Origin: Megasphaera sp.
Lineage (GTDB): Bacteria; Bacillota; Negativicutes; Veillonellales; Megasphaeraceae
Direction: 5' to 3'
Length of the DNA: 64,000 bases
Assembly: GCA_022486585.1 (NCBI GenBank)
Contig: JAKVKI010000002.1
Location: 50,924 to 114,923, forward strand
The notes under the pieces were generated by a model, which did not search any database, was not told where the DNA came from, and saw only the letters and a program-made list of their open reading frames with translations. Shown piece after piece: positions 19,522 through 29,534 of the stretch. Within the stretch, counting starts at the first letter, position 1, and each line of letters starts with the position of its first letter. The translations under genes were made by a program, and so were the position numbers.

Positions 19522-20910
19522 ATGTTGGAAACATTGAATTCGGTTGATAGTTTTATTTGGGGACCGCCGTTATTGTTCCTGCTCATCGGAACAGGCATTA
19601 TGCTTACGGCACGGTTGCATGTATTGCAGATATTCAAATTGCCAAGGGCTCTGAAGCTCATCTTTACAGCTAAGAATCAGGGTGACGGCGATATCGACAG
19701 TTTCAAAGCTCTTTGCACGGCATTGGCAGCTACGGTTGGTACGGGGAATATCGTCGGCGTTGCTACGGCAGTTCATGCTGGCGGGCCAGGCGCTATCTTT
19801 TGGATGTGGATGGCGGCATTTGTTGGTATGGCAACTAAATACGCAGAAGGTTGTCTGGCAGTTAAATACCGCACTGTTGATAAAAATGGTGAAATCGCTG
19901 GTGGCCCTATGTATTATATTGAAAATGGATTAGGGAAGAAATATAAGCCTTTAGCATTTTTATTCGCTTTCTTTGGCGTACTCGTTGCCTTCTTTGGTAT
20001 TGGTACATTTGCACAGGTCAATGCTATTGTGGAGATCACGAGATTATCGGCTAATATTCCTGTTGAATATACGGCCGTTGTCCTGACTATCGTTGTTGCT
20101 GCTGTCACGATTGGTGGTCTTCAGTCCATTGCTAAGGCAGCTTCAAAAATAGTTCCAGCTATGGCTGTGATTTATGTTATATCTACACTAGGCTTCCTTA
20201 TCGCTTTTTATGACATGGTACCGGCAGCTATTGTGGAAATCGTAACAGATGCGTTCACACCGACAGCGGCTGCTGGCGGATTCCTGGGTGCGACAGTTCT
20301 TGTTGCTATGCGTAACGGTGTTGCTCGTGGCGTATTTTCCAATGAATCAGGGCTCGGCAGTGCACCAATCGTTGCCGCTGCTGCTAAGACGAAATGGCCG
20401 GCTGAACAGGGGCTTATTTCCATGACAGGTACATTTATTGATACCATCATCATTTGTACTCTGACTGGTTTGTGTCTTGTCGTCAGTGGTGCTTGGACAG
20501 GGACACTCAATGGAGCTGCACTGACGAATGCCGCATTTCTTCAAGCGTATCCGACGTGGGGAAGCATGATTCTCTGTGTAGGGCTGACATTGTTTGCTTT
20601 TACAACGATCCTCGGCTGGAACTATTATGGTGAACGGTGCATTCAATACCTCGTCGGGGTTAAAGGAATTATGCCATATCGCCTTGTATTTATCGCGCTT
20701 GTTGCTTGTGGTGCATTTATTAAATTAGATGTTATCTGGGTTTTAGCAGATATCGTGAATGGTTTGATGGCGATTCCAAACCTTATTGCTCTTATTGGCC
20801 TTTCTGGTGTCGTCGTGGCGGAAACTAAAAAATATTTCGCCCATGTTGAAGAAGAAAAAGCAGAAGCTATGGCAGAATCTCTGGATGAAGAAGCTGTTAA
20901 CGGGCATTAA
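19522..20910 (+). CDS. Sodium:alanine/glycine symporter (AGCS family)
   Basis: 462 residues, about ten to eleven membrane helices. Start ATG 19522 with GGGGAGAA upstream; the longer frame would start inside the riboswitch terminator and is rejected. AGCS hallmarks: the ATVGTGNIVGVATA loop (about 75-88) and GGPMYYIENGLG. Takes up small neutral amino acids with Na+. Sits alone behind the tandem glycine riboswitch, so glycine is the likely regulated substrate. C-terminal tail is acidic. Confidence 0.94.
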   Translation: MLETLNSVDSFIWGPPLLFLLIGTGIMLTARLHVLQIFKLPRALKLIFTAKNQGDGDIDSFKALCTALAATVGTGNIVGVATAVHAGGPGAIFWMWMAAFVGMATKYAEGCLAVKYRTVDKNGEIAGGPMYYIENGLGKKYKPLAFLFAFFGVLVAFFGIGTFAQVNAIVEITRLSANIPVEYTAVVLTIVVAAVTIGGLQSIAKAASKIVPAMAVIYVISTLGFLIAFYDMVPAAIVEIVTDAFTPTAAAGGFLGATVLVAMRNGVARGVFSNESGLGSAPIVAAAAKTKWPAEQGLISMTGTFIDTIIICTLTGLCLVVSGAWTGTLNGAALTNAAFLQAYPTWGSMILCVGLTLFAFTTILGWNYYGERCIQYLVGVKGIMPYRLVFIALVACGAFIKLDVIWVLADIVNGLMAIPNLIALIGLSGVVVAETKKYFAHVEEEKAEAMAESLDEEAVNGH

Positions 20911-20998
20911 ATAGTACTATAGTTAGAGGGCTGTTGCAAGGAACGATTTTTTACTTATATGATTAATGTATGATTTTGTATGCTTCAATTTTGTATGT

Positions 20999-21036
20999 AC
21001 TCTCAGGTCATTAAAAGCCTGGGAGTTCTTTTTTTG
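20999..21036 (+). terminator. Intrinsic terminator after the symporter gene
   Basis: Stem ACTCTCAGG / CCTGGGAGT (one wobble pair) followed by TTCTTTTTTTG. It lies about 90 nt after the stop codon; the bases between show nothing recognisable. Confidence 0.85.
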
Positions 21037-21071
21037 CAAAAAAATACTGCCACATTTTTACGTGTGGCAGT
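21037..21071 (-). terminator. Second minus-strand terminator-like hairpin
   Basis: Perfect 9-bp stem ACTGCCACA / TGTGGCAGT; on the minus strand it is followed by ATTTTTTT. It would catch readthrough from the tRNA gene. Confidence 0.6.
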
Positions 21072-21131
21072 CCCATTCAAATTGTACTAAGTAAAAATAA
21101 TCTTACTGCATATTGTTTGCGCACCCAAACA

Positions 21132-21172
21132 ATATAAAAATAAGAGACATCGGAAATTTTCCGATGTCTCTC
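21132..21172 (-). terminator. Terminator of tRNA-Ser
   Basis: Perfect stem AGAGACATCGG / CCGATGTCTCT; on the minus strand it is followed by TTATTTTTATATT, just downstream of the tRNA 3' end. Confidence 0.9.
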
Positions 21173-21184
21173 GTTCCAATTGAA

Positions 21185-21275
21185 TGGCGGAGTGGGAGAG
21201 ATTCGAACTCTCGCACCAGTTACCCGGTCTAACGATTTAGCAAACCGTCCTCTTCAGCCTCTTGAGTACCACTCC
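21185..21275 (-). tRNA. tRNA-Ser (anticodon GCT)
   Basis: Minus-strand gene with acceptor stem GGAGTGG / CCACTCC and encoded CCA. Anticodon stem ACGGT/ATCGT closes the loop TTGCTAA, giving GCT, which reads AGC/AGU. The long variable arm and the 91-nt length fit the serine class, and GTTCGAATC is the T loop region. Confidence 0.95.
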
Positions 21276-21294
21276 ATGCACAACTGACTATGTA

Positions 21295-21323
21295 ATCATA
21301 CACTAAATCGAACAGGATGTCAA
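21295..21323 (-). promoter_or_regulatory. Promoter of tRNA-Ser
   Basis: Minus-strand TTGACA, 17-bp spacer, TATGAT, ending 19 bp before the tRNA 5' end. Confidence 0.85.
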
Positions 21324-21344
21324 GAAGAAATTTATGGGATATAC

Positions 21345-21373
21345 TGGCATATATGTTCGATACATGATATAAT
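21345..21373 (+). promoter_or_regulatory. Putative promoter of the small-protein gene
   Basis: Perfect TATAAT at 21368-21373; the -35 (TGGCAT) is poor. Confidence 0.45.
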
Positions 21374-21400
21374 AAGGCCAACGCACAGGGAGGTGACACT

Positions 21401-21559
21401 ATGATTATTCGTGATAACAGTGCCAAAAGCGGAGATCCGCATGAACAGGATAAGGCGAAGAGCAATGGTGAAGCATTGCACGTTGATTTGGGACGTCCCC
21501 TGACGGAGGAAGAAGAAAAGATTTTTTCAAAATTAAAAGAGGGATTACATATGGGATAA
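21401..21559 (+). CDS. Small charged protein of unknown function
   Basis: 52 residues, too short for most gene callers but with a strong site (GGGAGGTG, six bases before ATG 21401), a TATAAT upstream and its own terminator. The sequence begins MIIRDNSAKSGDPHEQDKAK; it is highly charged, with a central HVDLGRPLTEEEEKIF segment likely helical, and no membrane helix. I do not recognise a family. It precedes the radical-SAM pair on the same strand; a terminator hairpin lies between them, so a joint transcript would need readthrough. Confidence 0.65.
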   Translation: MIIRDNSAKSGDPHEQDKAKSNGEALHVDLGRPLTEEEEKIFSKLKEGLHMG

Positions 21560-21568
21560 CCCATTTCC

Positions 21569-21595
21569 AAGGCCGGAATCGATTTCCGGCCTTTT
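21569..21595 (+). terminator. Terminator between the small protein and the radical-SAM gene
   Basis: Stem AAGGCCGGAA / TTCCGGCCTT followed by TT; ends 27 nt before the next start codon, with a short T tract. Confidence 0.75.
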
Positions 21596-21622
21596 GCCGT
21601 GGCAGGAAGAGGTGACAAGTCC

Positions 21623-22879
21623 ATGGAATGGGAGAAGATGCAGCAGAAACTAACCATATTGAGTGATGCAGCGAAATATGATGTGTCTTGTTCGTCTAGC
21701 GGCAGTCATAGGATGAATACGGCCGGTGGTATCGGTAATGCGGCTTGTTCCGGTATTTGTCATACTTGGTCGGCAGATGGACGGTGTGTATCTTTATTAA
21801 AGATATTAATGACCAATCGATGTATATATGATTGTGCGTATTGTGTCAACCGCTGTTCCCGTGAAACGGAACGGGCTATTTTGACACCTGCTGAAATTGC
21901 TGAGCTGACCATTGAATTTTATCGTCGCAATTATATTGAAGGGTTGTTTCTCAGTTCGGGTGTATATCGTTCACCAGACTATACGACGGAACTTCTTATA
22001 GAAACGGCACGGCAGCTTCGGGATATCCGGCATTTCAACGGCTATATCCATATGAAAGGGATTCCTGGTACGGATAAACATCTTATTCGTGAGTTAGGCC
22101 GGTATGTTGATCGAATGAGTGTCAACATCGAATTACCTTCATCAGCCGGGCTTAAACTCTTGGCACCGCAGAAGACCAAACAAGGTATATTGGTTCCCAT
22201 GGGTGAAGTGAAAAGCGGTATTGTCGAACAGCGGGAAGACCGGCGGCATAGCAAAAAGACACCGGCATTTGTGCCAGCGGGACAGACGACGCAGCTCATC
22301 GTTGGGGCTACTGCCGATAGTGATAAGACGATTTTACGTCTAAGTGAAGCCTTATATCATAAAATAGATTTAAAGAGAGTATATTATTCTGCATATGTTC
22401 CCGTCCTGACAGGAGAGCATCTCCCGGCATTGACTAAACCACCATTACTGCGGGAACATCGGCTCTATCAGGCAGATTGGTTGTTGCGGTTCTATCAGTT
22501 TTCTGCTGATGAGATACTTTCTGATGCAGCACCGGATTTTGACTTGCATTTAGATCCTAAGGCGTGTTGGGCCTTGCGCCATCCTGAAGTTTTCCCTGTA
22601 GAAGTTAACCGGAGCTCGTATCACATGCTGCTGCGCGTTCCTGGTATTGGAGTGACATCAGCTAAGCGGATCTGTGCTGCCAGACGGCATGCTTTTTTAT
22701 CGTATGATACGTTGCGACGCTTGGGGATTGTACTAAAACGAGCTAAGTATTTCATTACTTGCAAAGGGAAATTTTATGGAGAATCAGATCGTCCTGAGTT
22801 TATTCGTCAGCGTCTTTTAGCCAGAGAGCAGGCAAGCAGGTATGAGCAAGTGGATCTCTTTGAAGGGATAAAACCATGA
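21623..22879 (+). CDS. Putative DNA modification/repair radical SAM protein
   Basis: 418 residues; ATG 21623 behind GGAAGAGGTG. The radical-SAM cluster motif CIYDCAYC (C67, C71, C74) binds the [4Fe-4S] that cleaves S-adenosylmethionine. The C-terminus has helix-hairpin-helix features (LLRVPGIGVTSAKRI, about 335-350), typical of DNA binding. This matches the family described as putative DNA modification/repair radical SAM (TIGR03916/COG4277 type, from memory). The next gene overlaps by four bases and belongs to the family that always accompanies it. The substrate lesion or base is not established. Confidence 0.88.
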   Translation: MEWEKMQQKLTILSDAAKYDVSCSSSGSHRMNTAGGIGNAACSGICHTWSADGRCVSLLKILMTNRCIYDCAYCVNRCSRETERAILTPAEIAELTIEFYRRNYIEGLFLSSGVYRSPDYTTELLIETARQLRDIRHFNGYIHMKGIPGTDKHLIRELGRYVDRMSVNIELPSSAGLKLLAPQKTKQGILVPMGEVKSGIVEQREDRRHSKKTPAFVPAGQTTQLIVGATADSDKTILRLSEALYHKIDLKRVYYSAYVPVLTGEHLPALTKPPLLREHRLYQADWLLRFYQFSADEILSDAAPDFDLHLDPKACWALRHPEVFPVEVNRSSYHMLLRVPGIGVTSAKRICAARRHAFLSYDTLRRLGIVLKRAKYFITCKGKFYGESDRPEFIRQRLLAREQASRYEQVDLFEGIKP

Positions 22880-23649
22880 ATTATACATATGATGGTACTT
22901 TTTTTGGTTTTTTATCGGCAGTCTTTGATGGCTGGCAGGATGGGGTCAACCAAATTGAAGAAATTATGCCGCAGGAAGAGTCCTCTCTGTTCGGAGACAC
23001 TGTCCATACAATAACAGACGATCGTAAAGCATACCGTATTTTACAAGCATTGCAGCAACAATGCGGTGGCAAGACTAGTCATTTCCTTTACTATGCTTTT
23101 TTGGCAGAAATGCCGCATCGAGAAATATGGCTGCTTCGGTATTTGCGACTGGCATTTCAATATCGGCAAGAGTTTTTATATCATTTGAGTGATGAACCCC
23201 TGTGGACAGTCCGTCAGTGGGCTCGCAAAACAGGGAATGAACGCCATTCTTTATTGGGCTTGCTGCGTTTTCAAGAGTTGCCGACAGGATTGCTCTATAG
23301 CCGTCTGAAGCCGACGTGCTGTGTCGTACCGCTAATGGCACCACATTTTGTGCGACGTCTCCATCATGAAGAATGGATGATTCACGATGCAGGCCGTCAT
23401 ATGGGTGTCTATTATGACCGGCATCATGCTGTCATTGTAGAAGTGCCTGCTGCTGCACCGAGTGTAGCTATATCAACAGATGAAGCAGCGATGCAGCGCT
23501 TATGGAAGCAGTACTACCGTACGATTGCTATTGAAGCTCGGCGCAATGAAAATCTTCGCCGGCAATTCATGCCTAAAAAATATTGGCCCTATTTAATCGA
23601 ACTGAATCCAAGCGGTATAGCCGGTGATAATAAGACCGGCAAGCGATGA
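22876..23649 (+). CDS. Partner protein of the radical-SAM DNA repair pair (DUF4130-type)
   Basis: 257 residues; ATG overlaps the stop of the radical-SAM gene (ATGA). N-terminal YDGTFFGFLSAVFDGW is the start motif of the TIGR03915/DUF4130 family; the C-terminal half, with RRLHHEEWMIHDAGRHMG and QYYRTIAIEARRNENLR, resembles a uracil-DNA-glycosylase-like fold, recalled from family descriptions rather than shown here. Strict coupling to the upstream gene implies a two-protein complex. Residues 577 onward in related fusions are absent. Function is unproven. Confidence 0.82.
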   Translation: MNYTYDGTFFGFLSAVFDGWQDGVNQIEEIMPQEESSLFGDTVHTITDDRKAYRILQALQQQCGGKTSHFLYYAFLAEMPHREIWLLRYLRLAFQYRQEFLYHLSDEPLWTVRQWARKTGNERHSLLGLLRFQELPTGLLYSRLKPTCCVVPLMAPHFVRRLHHEEWMIHDAGRHMGVYYDRHHAVIVEVPAAAPSVAISTDEAAMQRLWKQYYRTIAIEARRNENLRRQFMPKKYWPYLIELNPSGIAGDNKTGKR

Positions 23650-23681
23650 AAAAAAGTGTTTCTTTTTCACAGCGCTTGTTA

Positions 23682-23687
23682 TATAAT
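23682..23687 (+). promoter_or_regulatory. Putative -10 element before the DUF1934-argS unit
   Basis: TATAAT in TTATATAATAGT, about 38 bp before the start codon; no good -35 is seen. Confidence 0.45.
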
Positions 23688-23725
23688 AGTAACATTGGAT
23701 TATTGAGAGGAAAGGTTGGGATTCG

Positions 23726-24154
23726 TTGAAACCCGTCTTAGTAAAAGTGCAAAGTACCCAACGGAATCTGGAAGGAAAAGAAATAAAACTGGAGCTCGTT
23801 TCTGAGGGTAAATTTTATACCAAGAATGATACGCAGTATATTGTTTATGAAGAGAGCGAACTTACGGAAATGCAGGGCGTAACTACGGTTATCAAAATAT
23901 TTCCTGATGATTCAGTCATGTTGCTGCGTTTGGGCAAAGTCCACCAGCGACAGATATACAAAAAAGGACAATCGTTTAAATCACAGTATACGACGCCTTT
24001 TGGAAGCATGTCTGTGGTCATGAAAACGTATGAATGTAATGTTTGTCTGAATGATGGCATTGGCACTATTCATCTTGGCTACGATGTGGAGCTTGAAGGA
24101 TTGGCTTCCAATTATACACAATTGACAATTACCGTGCAGGAGGATCATTCGTAA
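23726..24154 (+). CDS. DUF1934 (YwiB-like) beta-barrel protein
   Basis: 142 residues, TTG start with GAGAGGAAAGG upstream. Alternating beta-strand pattern throughout (KPVLVKVQSTQRN, TYECNVCLNDGIGTIHLGYD), a calycin-like small barrel. In Bacillus ywiB also sits directly in front of argS; here its TAA shares a base with the argS ATG. Biochemical role unknown; the conserved linkage suggests a tie to tRNA charging or translation. Confidence 0.85.
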   Translation: MKPVLVKVQSTQRNLEGKEIKLELVSEGKFYTKNDTQYIVYEESELTEMQGVTTVIKIFPDDSVMLLRLGKVHQRQIYKKGQSFKSQYTTPFGSMSVVMKTYECNVCLNDGIGTIHLGYDVELEGLASNYTQLTITVQEDHS

Positions 24155-25821
24155 TGGAAATGAAAGAATTATTGAAACAAGGCATTGCTGAAGCTTTGAA
24201 AAATGCTGTCCAAGCCGGTGCGTTACCTGCCGGTGACTATCCTGATGTTATTTTGGAAGTACCGCCGCAAAAGGAATTTGGTGATTTTTCCACTAATATA
24301 GCTATGCAATCGGCACGTACAGCGCATAAAGCGCCTCGCCAGATTGCCCAGGCTATTGTTGATCAAATGAATTATTCCTGGCTTCGTAAAGCGGATATTG
24401 CCGGTGCCGGATTTATTAATTTCTTTTTGAAATATGATGTCATGTATGATACATTGAAAAGCATATTGGCTCGCGGTGCTGATTTTGGCAAGGCGCCGTT
24501 TCGCAAGGATGATACAGCGCAAGTCGAATATGTCAGTGCTAATCCTACGGGACCGTTGCACGTCGGACATGGCCGTGGTGCTGCATATGGCAGTGCCTTG
24601 GTAAACTTGATGCGTGCAGCTGGGTATCATGTGGAAGCAGAATACTATATCAATGATGCCGGTAACCAAATGGATAATTTGGCAGCGTCTGTCAATGCCC
24701 GGTATTTGGAATTATTAGGAAAACCATCAGAAATTCCGGAAAACGGCTATCATGGACACGACATTATTGAAACGGCGCAGGCAATTATCGACCAAGACGG
24801 CGATTCGTATTTGAATATGCCCGAAAAAGAACGGCTGGATATTTTTAAAGACAGGGCGTATGCTGAAAAATTAAAAGCGCTAAAACGGGATTTGGAAAAT
24901 TTCAATGTTCATTATGATCATTGGTTCAGCGAACGGACGTTGCATCCGGATGCTATTCAAGCAGCGTGTGATGTACTGAAGCAGCGCGGTAAGATGTATG
25001 AAAAGGACGGCGCTTTGTGGCTGAAATCAACGGACTATGGCGACGATAAAGATCGCGTCGTCATTCGTGACAATGGCGTTCCGACCTATTTGGCTGCAGA
25101 TATTGCCTATCATAAAAACAAGTATGATCGAGGGTTCAAGACACTGATCAATATTTGGGGTGCTGATCATCATGGCTATGTCGCTCGTGTAAAAGCGGCC
25201 ATGGAAGCGTTAGGGTATGATCCGAAGCAGCTTGAAGTATTGCTGTTGCAAATGGTTAGTCTTTTCCGCGATGGAAAACCTGTCAAAATGTCTAAACGGA
25301 CAGGCCAGGCGATTACGTTGAATGAGCTTATTGAAGAAGTAGGAGCCGATGCGGCGCGATATTTCTTTATTATGCGTTCATTGGATACGCAGCTGGATTT
25401 TGATTTGGATTTGGCTAAATCCCATAGCAACGAAAATCCAGTTTATTATATTCAGTATGCCCATGCCCGGATCTACAGTATTTACAAACAAGCGAAAGAA
25501 GCCGGTACGGACGTTGCGATGCTGGATTGGTCTGATGTACAGTGGCAGAAACTGCAGACCGAAGAAGAAATGGAATTGATCAAAAAGATGGCAGCATTTC
25601 CGGATGAAATCATTCGGGCCGCCCGTGAAAGAGCACCTCATCGCATTGCCCATTTTGCGCATGAATTGGCAGGGCTATTCCATTCTTTTTATAATCATTG
25701 CCGAATTATTCAGGATGATAAGGACTTGGAAAAAGCCCGCCTGGCATTGGTTACGGCAGTACGTATTACCATTGCCAATAGTTTGGCCATTTTAGGGGTT
25801 TCTGCTCCGGAAAAAATGTAA
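24154..25821 (+). CDS. argS: Arginyl-tRNA synthetase
   Basis: 555 residues, class I synthetase of the usual length. N-terminal additional domain (about 1-110), HIGH-type motif NPTGPLHVGHGRG (about 130-142), KMSKRTG near residue 375, and the anticodon-binding DALR domain at the C-terminus. AGGAGG lies inside the end of the DUF1934 gene, and the start overlaps its stop by one base. Confidence 0.97.
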   Translation: MEMKELLKQGIAEALKNAVQAGALPAGDYPDVILEVPPQKEFGDFSTNIAMQSARTAHKAPRQIAQAIVDQMNYSWLRKADIAGAGFINFFLKYDVMYDTLKSILARGADFGKAPFRKDDTAQVEYVSANPTGPLHVGHGRGAAYGSALVNLMRAAGYHVEAEYYINDAGNQMDNLAASVNARYLELLGKPSEIPENGYHGHDIIETAQAIIDQDGDSYLNMPEKERLDIFKDRAYAEKLKALKRDLENFNVHYDHWFSERTLHPDAIQAACDVLKQRGKMYEKDGALWLKSTDYGDDKDRVVIRDNGVPTYLAADIAYHKNKYDRGFKTLINIWGADHHGYVARVKAAMEALGYDPKQLEVLLLQMVSLFRDGKPVKMSKRTGQAITLNELIEEVGADAARYFFIMRSLDTQLDFDLDLAKSHSNENPVYYIQYAHARIYSIYKQAKEAGTDVAMLDWSDVQWQKLQTEEEMELIKKMAAFPDEIIRAARERAPHRIAHFAHELAGLFHSFYNHCRIIQDDKDLEKARLALVTAVRITIANSLAILGVSAPEKM

Positions 25822-25879
25822 TATAATAAAAAAATCAAAGGCACCTATTTTTACTATTCATAAATTCAGATGAGCATAG

Positions 25880-27511
<1,632 letters not shown>

Positions 27512-27538
27512 TACGTTTTATGCATAGTATTGATGCAG

Positions 27539-27575
27539 AGAGGCAGGAATCTTTCAGGATCCCTGCCTCTTTTTA
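27539..27575 (+). terminator. Intrinsic terminator after pyrG
   Basis: Stem AGAGGCAGG / CCTGCCTCT followed by TTTTTA. Confidence 0.92.
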
Positions 27576-27683
27576 CATTGTGATGAAAAGAACATGATGA
27601 AAGCAAGGCGTTGCTAAATTCATATAATGTAATATATGCAAATTAAATATTAAAAATAATCATATTGATATCTTTGAAAGTGC

Positions 27684-27713
27684 TAGAAATGACGCGGTGA
27701 TTTCTAATTTTTA
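27684..27713 (+). other. Weak terminator-like hairpin in the pyrG-rnf intergenic region
   Basis: TAGAAAT / ATTTCTA with a GACGCGGTG loop followed by ATTTTTAC. It could end a small RNA or be chance in AT-rich DNA. The rest of 27580-27838 is AT-rich with no coding potential I trust. Confidence 0.3.
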
Positions 27714-27838
27714 CTAAGCGTATAAAGTAAGCGACGAGCGGATAAATATGAAATACGAATAAAATGACACCATAATGGTAGGGAAATAAGTGTATACCAG
27801 ATATGAAATTAAACCATGAACATGCTAATATTTTCACA

Positions 27839-27867
27839 TTGAATAATACATTATATAATGCTATAAT
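27839..27867 (+). promoter_or_regulatory. Promoter of the rnf leader and operon
   Basis: TTGAAT, 17-bp spacer, perfect TATAAT. The predicted start near 27874 lies about 290 nt upstream of rnfC and just before the 5' arm of the RNA closing helix. Confidence 0.8.
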
Positions 27868-27874
27868 GTAAGCG

Positions 27875-28135
27875 ATTGAAAGCATGATTCGGAGATATTC
27901 TATCTTTCGGCTCTGTCTTTCCAAGCCGTGTTTGTTTCGTACCCCCTGATTTTGATCGGACGGGGCAAGGACGGCAAACATTGTCGAAAATCGGTATAGT
28001 GCAGTCGGAAAGTACCGGCAGCAGCGTTTCAGGTCTCTGTCGTGTAGATGAATATACCGGCAGGAACAGGACGGACTGTGAGGCGCAGCTAAAGGTCGTA
28101 TCGTTTTTGGCAGTGAGTTGCTTCATGTTTTCATA
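27875..28135 (+). ncRNA. Candidate structured leader RNA upstream of the rnf operon
   Basis: About 255 nt, more GC-rich than the flanking DNA. A 10-bp closing helix joins 27878-27887 (GAAAGCATGA) to 28123-28132 (TCATGTTTTC). Inside, in order: 27891-27897/27901-27907; CGGCT/AGCCG 27908-27912/27924-27928; TGTTTG/CAAACA 27929-27934/27975-27980 enclosing CCCC-CTGAT/ATCGG-GGGG 27942-27965; CGGTA/TACCG 27992-27996/28013-28017; and 28037-28046/28053-28063 with one bulge. TACCGGCAG occurs twice. It does not match any riboswitch, 6S, SRP, tmRNA or RNase P consensus that I know. Pairings were found by eye. Confidence 0.6.
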
Positions 28136-28167
28136 GTTTTCATTATATATTAATGAGGTGATTTTTG

Positions 28168-29514
28168 ATGTTGAATACCTTTAAAAGAGGTGGGGTCCAT
28201 CCCGACGATGGTAAACGCTATGCCAAAGATAGTGCCATAGAAACCCCAGCAGTACCGGCTCAAGTAGTCATCCCGATGAGCATGCACTTTGGTGCACCTT
28301 GTACTCCAACGGTCAAAGTTGGCGACTTGGTCAAAAAAGGACAGCTTATAGGGACCAGCGATGCCTTTATGCACGCTGACATCCATGCATCTACTTCCGG
28401 TAAAGTTATTAAGGTAGCTCCCATGCCGCATAATACGATGGTCAAATGTATGGCCGTTGTTATTGAGGCAGACGGGAAAGATGAATGGGCTGAAGGAATC
28501 CCTGAAGATCATGACTGGAGACAGCTTGATAATAAGGAAATCTTGGATTTGATTAAGAAGTGCGGCGTAGTTGGCTGTGGTGGCGCTACATTCCCGGCTC
28601 ATATCAAATTAGCTCCGAACAAACCTGTTGATACATTCATTGTCAATGGTGCTGAATGTGAACCGTATTTGACTTGCGATTATCGTGCGATGATCGAAAA
28701 AGAAACGACGGAAAAACTGGTCACAGGTGTTCAAATCTGTATGAAGGTCCTTGGCGTCCACAAGGGATTTATCGGTATTGAAGATAATAAACCGGAAGCG
28801 ATCAAAAATCTGACGGAAGCTTTTAAAGATCTTCCAGAAGTAACAGTGCTTCCCTGCAAGACGAAATACCCGCAGGGCGCTGAAAAAATGATGATTGAAT
28901 CGTGCACAGGCCGTCAGGTCGAACCGGGCGGATTACCGATGAATGTTGGTTGCGTCGTCAGCAACGTTGGTACTGTTTTGGCTATTACCGATGCTGTTTG
29001 CCATAGCATCCCCTTTATCGAACGTCTGACAACGGTTACGGGCGATTGCATCAAAGAACCGAAAAACTTGCGTCTGCGCATGGGTGTAACCTTCCAGCAG
29101 GCTATTGATTATTGCGGTGGCTGGTCTAAACAACCGGATCGCGTCATTGCAGGCGGTCCGATGATGGGGTTTGCCCAATATCAACTTGATATTCCTATTA
29201 CTAAAGGTGCTTCCGGCATTTTGGCTTTGTCCGATGAAAAATGCCAGGTCGGCGAAGAATCACCGTGTATCCGCTGCGGTCGTTGTGTTGTCGCATGTCC
29301 TATGGGATTGGTTCCGAGCCAGCTCAGCATTTTCTCTTCTTGCCAAGCTTGGGAAAAATGTCAGGAATACGGCGTTATGAACTGCGTGGAATGCGGCAGC
29401 TGCGTATACACCTGCCCGGCAAAACGTAACATAGTCCAATATATCCGTAACGCTAAAGGCCATGTCAAAGCTATGATGAATGCGGCCAAAGCGCAAGCGG
29501 CAGCTAAGAAGTAA
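28168..29514 (+). CDS. rnfC: Rnf complex subunit C (NADH-binding Fe-S protein)
   Basis: 448 residues. Peripheral subunit of the ion-translocating ferredoxin:NAD oxidoreductase; binds NADH and FMN and passes electrons to the membrane part. ATG 28168 is seven bases after GAGGTG; the TTG three bases before it is worse placed. Visible: the barrel-sandwich start FKRGGVHPDD, the glycine-rich VVGCGGATFPAHIK and VNGAECEPYLTCDYR of the Complex I 51-kDa-like domain, and two ferredoxin motifs (CIRCGRCVVACP and CVECGSCVYTCP, about 370-420). First gene of rnfCDGEAB. Confidence 0.97.
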   Translation: MLNTFKRGGVHPDDGKRYAKDSAIETPAVPAQVVIPMSMHFGAPCTPTVKVGDLVKKGQLIGTSDAFMHADIHASTSGKVIKVAPMPHNTMVKCMAVVIEADGKDEWAEGIPEDHDWRQLDNKEILDLIKKCGVVGCGGATFPAHIKLAPNKPVDTFIVNGAECEPYLTCDYRAMIEKETTEKLVTGVQICMKVLGVHKGFIGIEDNKPEAIKNLTEAFKDLPEVTVLPCKTKYPQGAEKMMIESCTGRQVEPGGLPMNVGCVVSNVGTVLAITDAVCHSIPFIERLTTVTGDCIKEPKNLRLRMGVTFQQAIDYCGGWSKQPDRVIAGGPMMGFAQYQLDIPITKGASGILALSDEKCQVGEESPCIRCGRCVVACPMGLVPSQLSIFSSCQAWEKCQEYGVMNCVECGSCVYTCPAKRNIVQYIRNAKGHVKAMMNAAKAQAAAKK

Positions 29515-29534
29515 TCAACGGAAGAAGGGATATC

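Noticed and set aside
27643..27981. 112-residue minus-strand ORF in the pyrG-rnf gap
   Set aside because: AT-rich, no ribosome site, low-complexity hydrophobic translation, and it overlaps the predicted leader promoter.
27875..28135. Cobalamin, SAM, c-di-GMP, 6S, SRP or RNase P RNA in the rnf leader
   Set aside because: The hallmark conserved sequences of these classes were looked for and not found.
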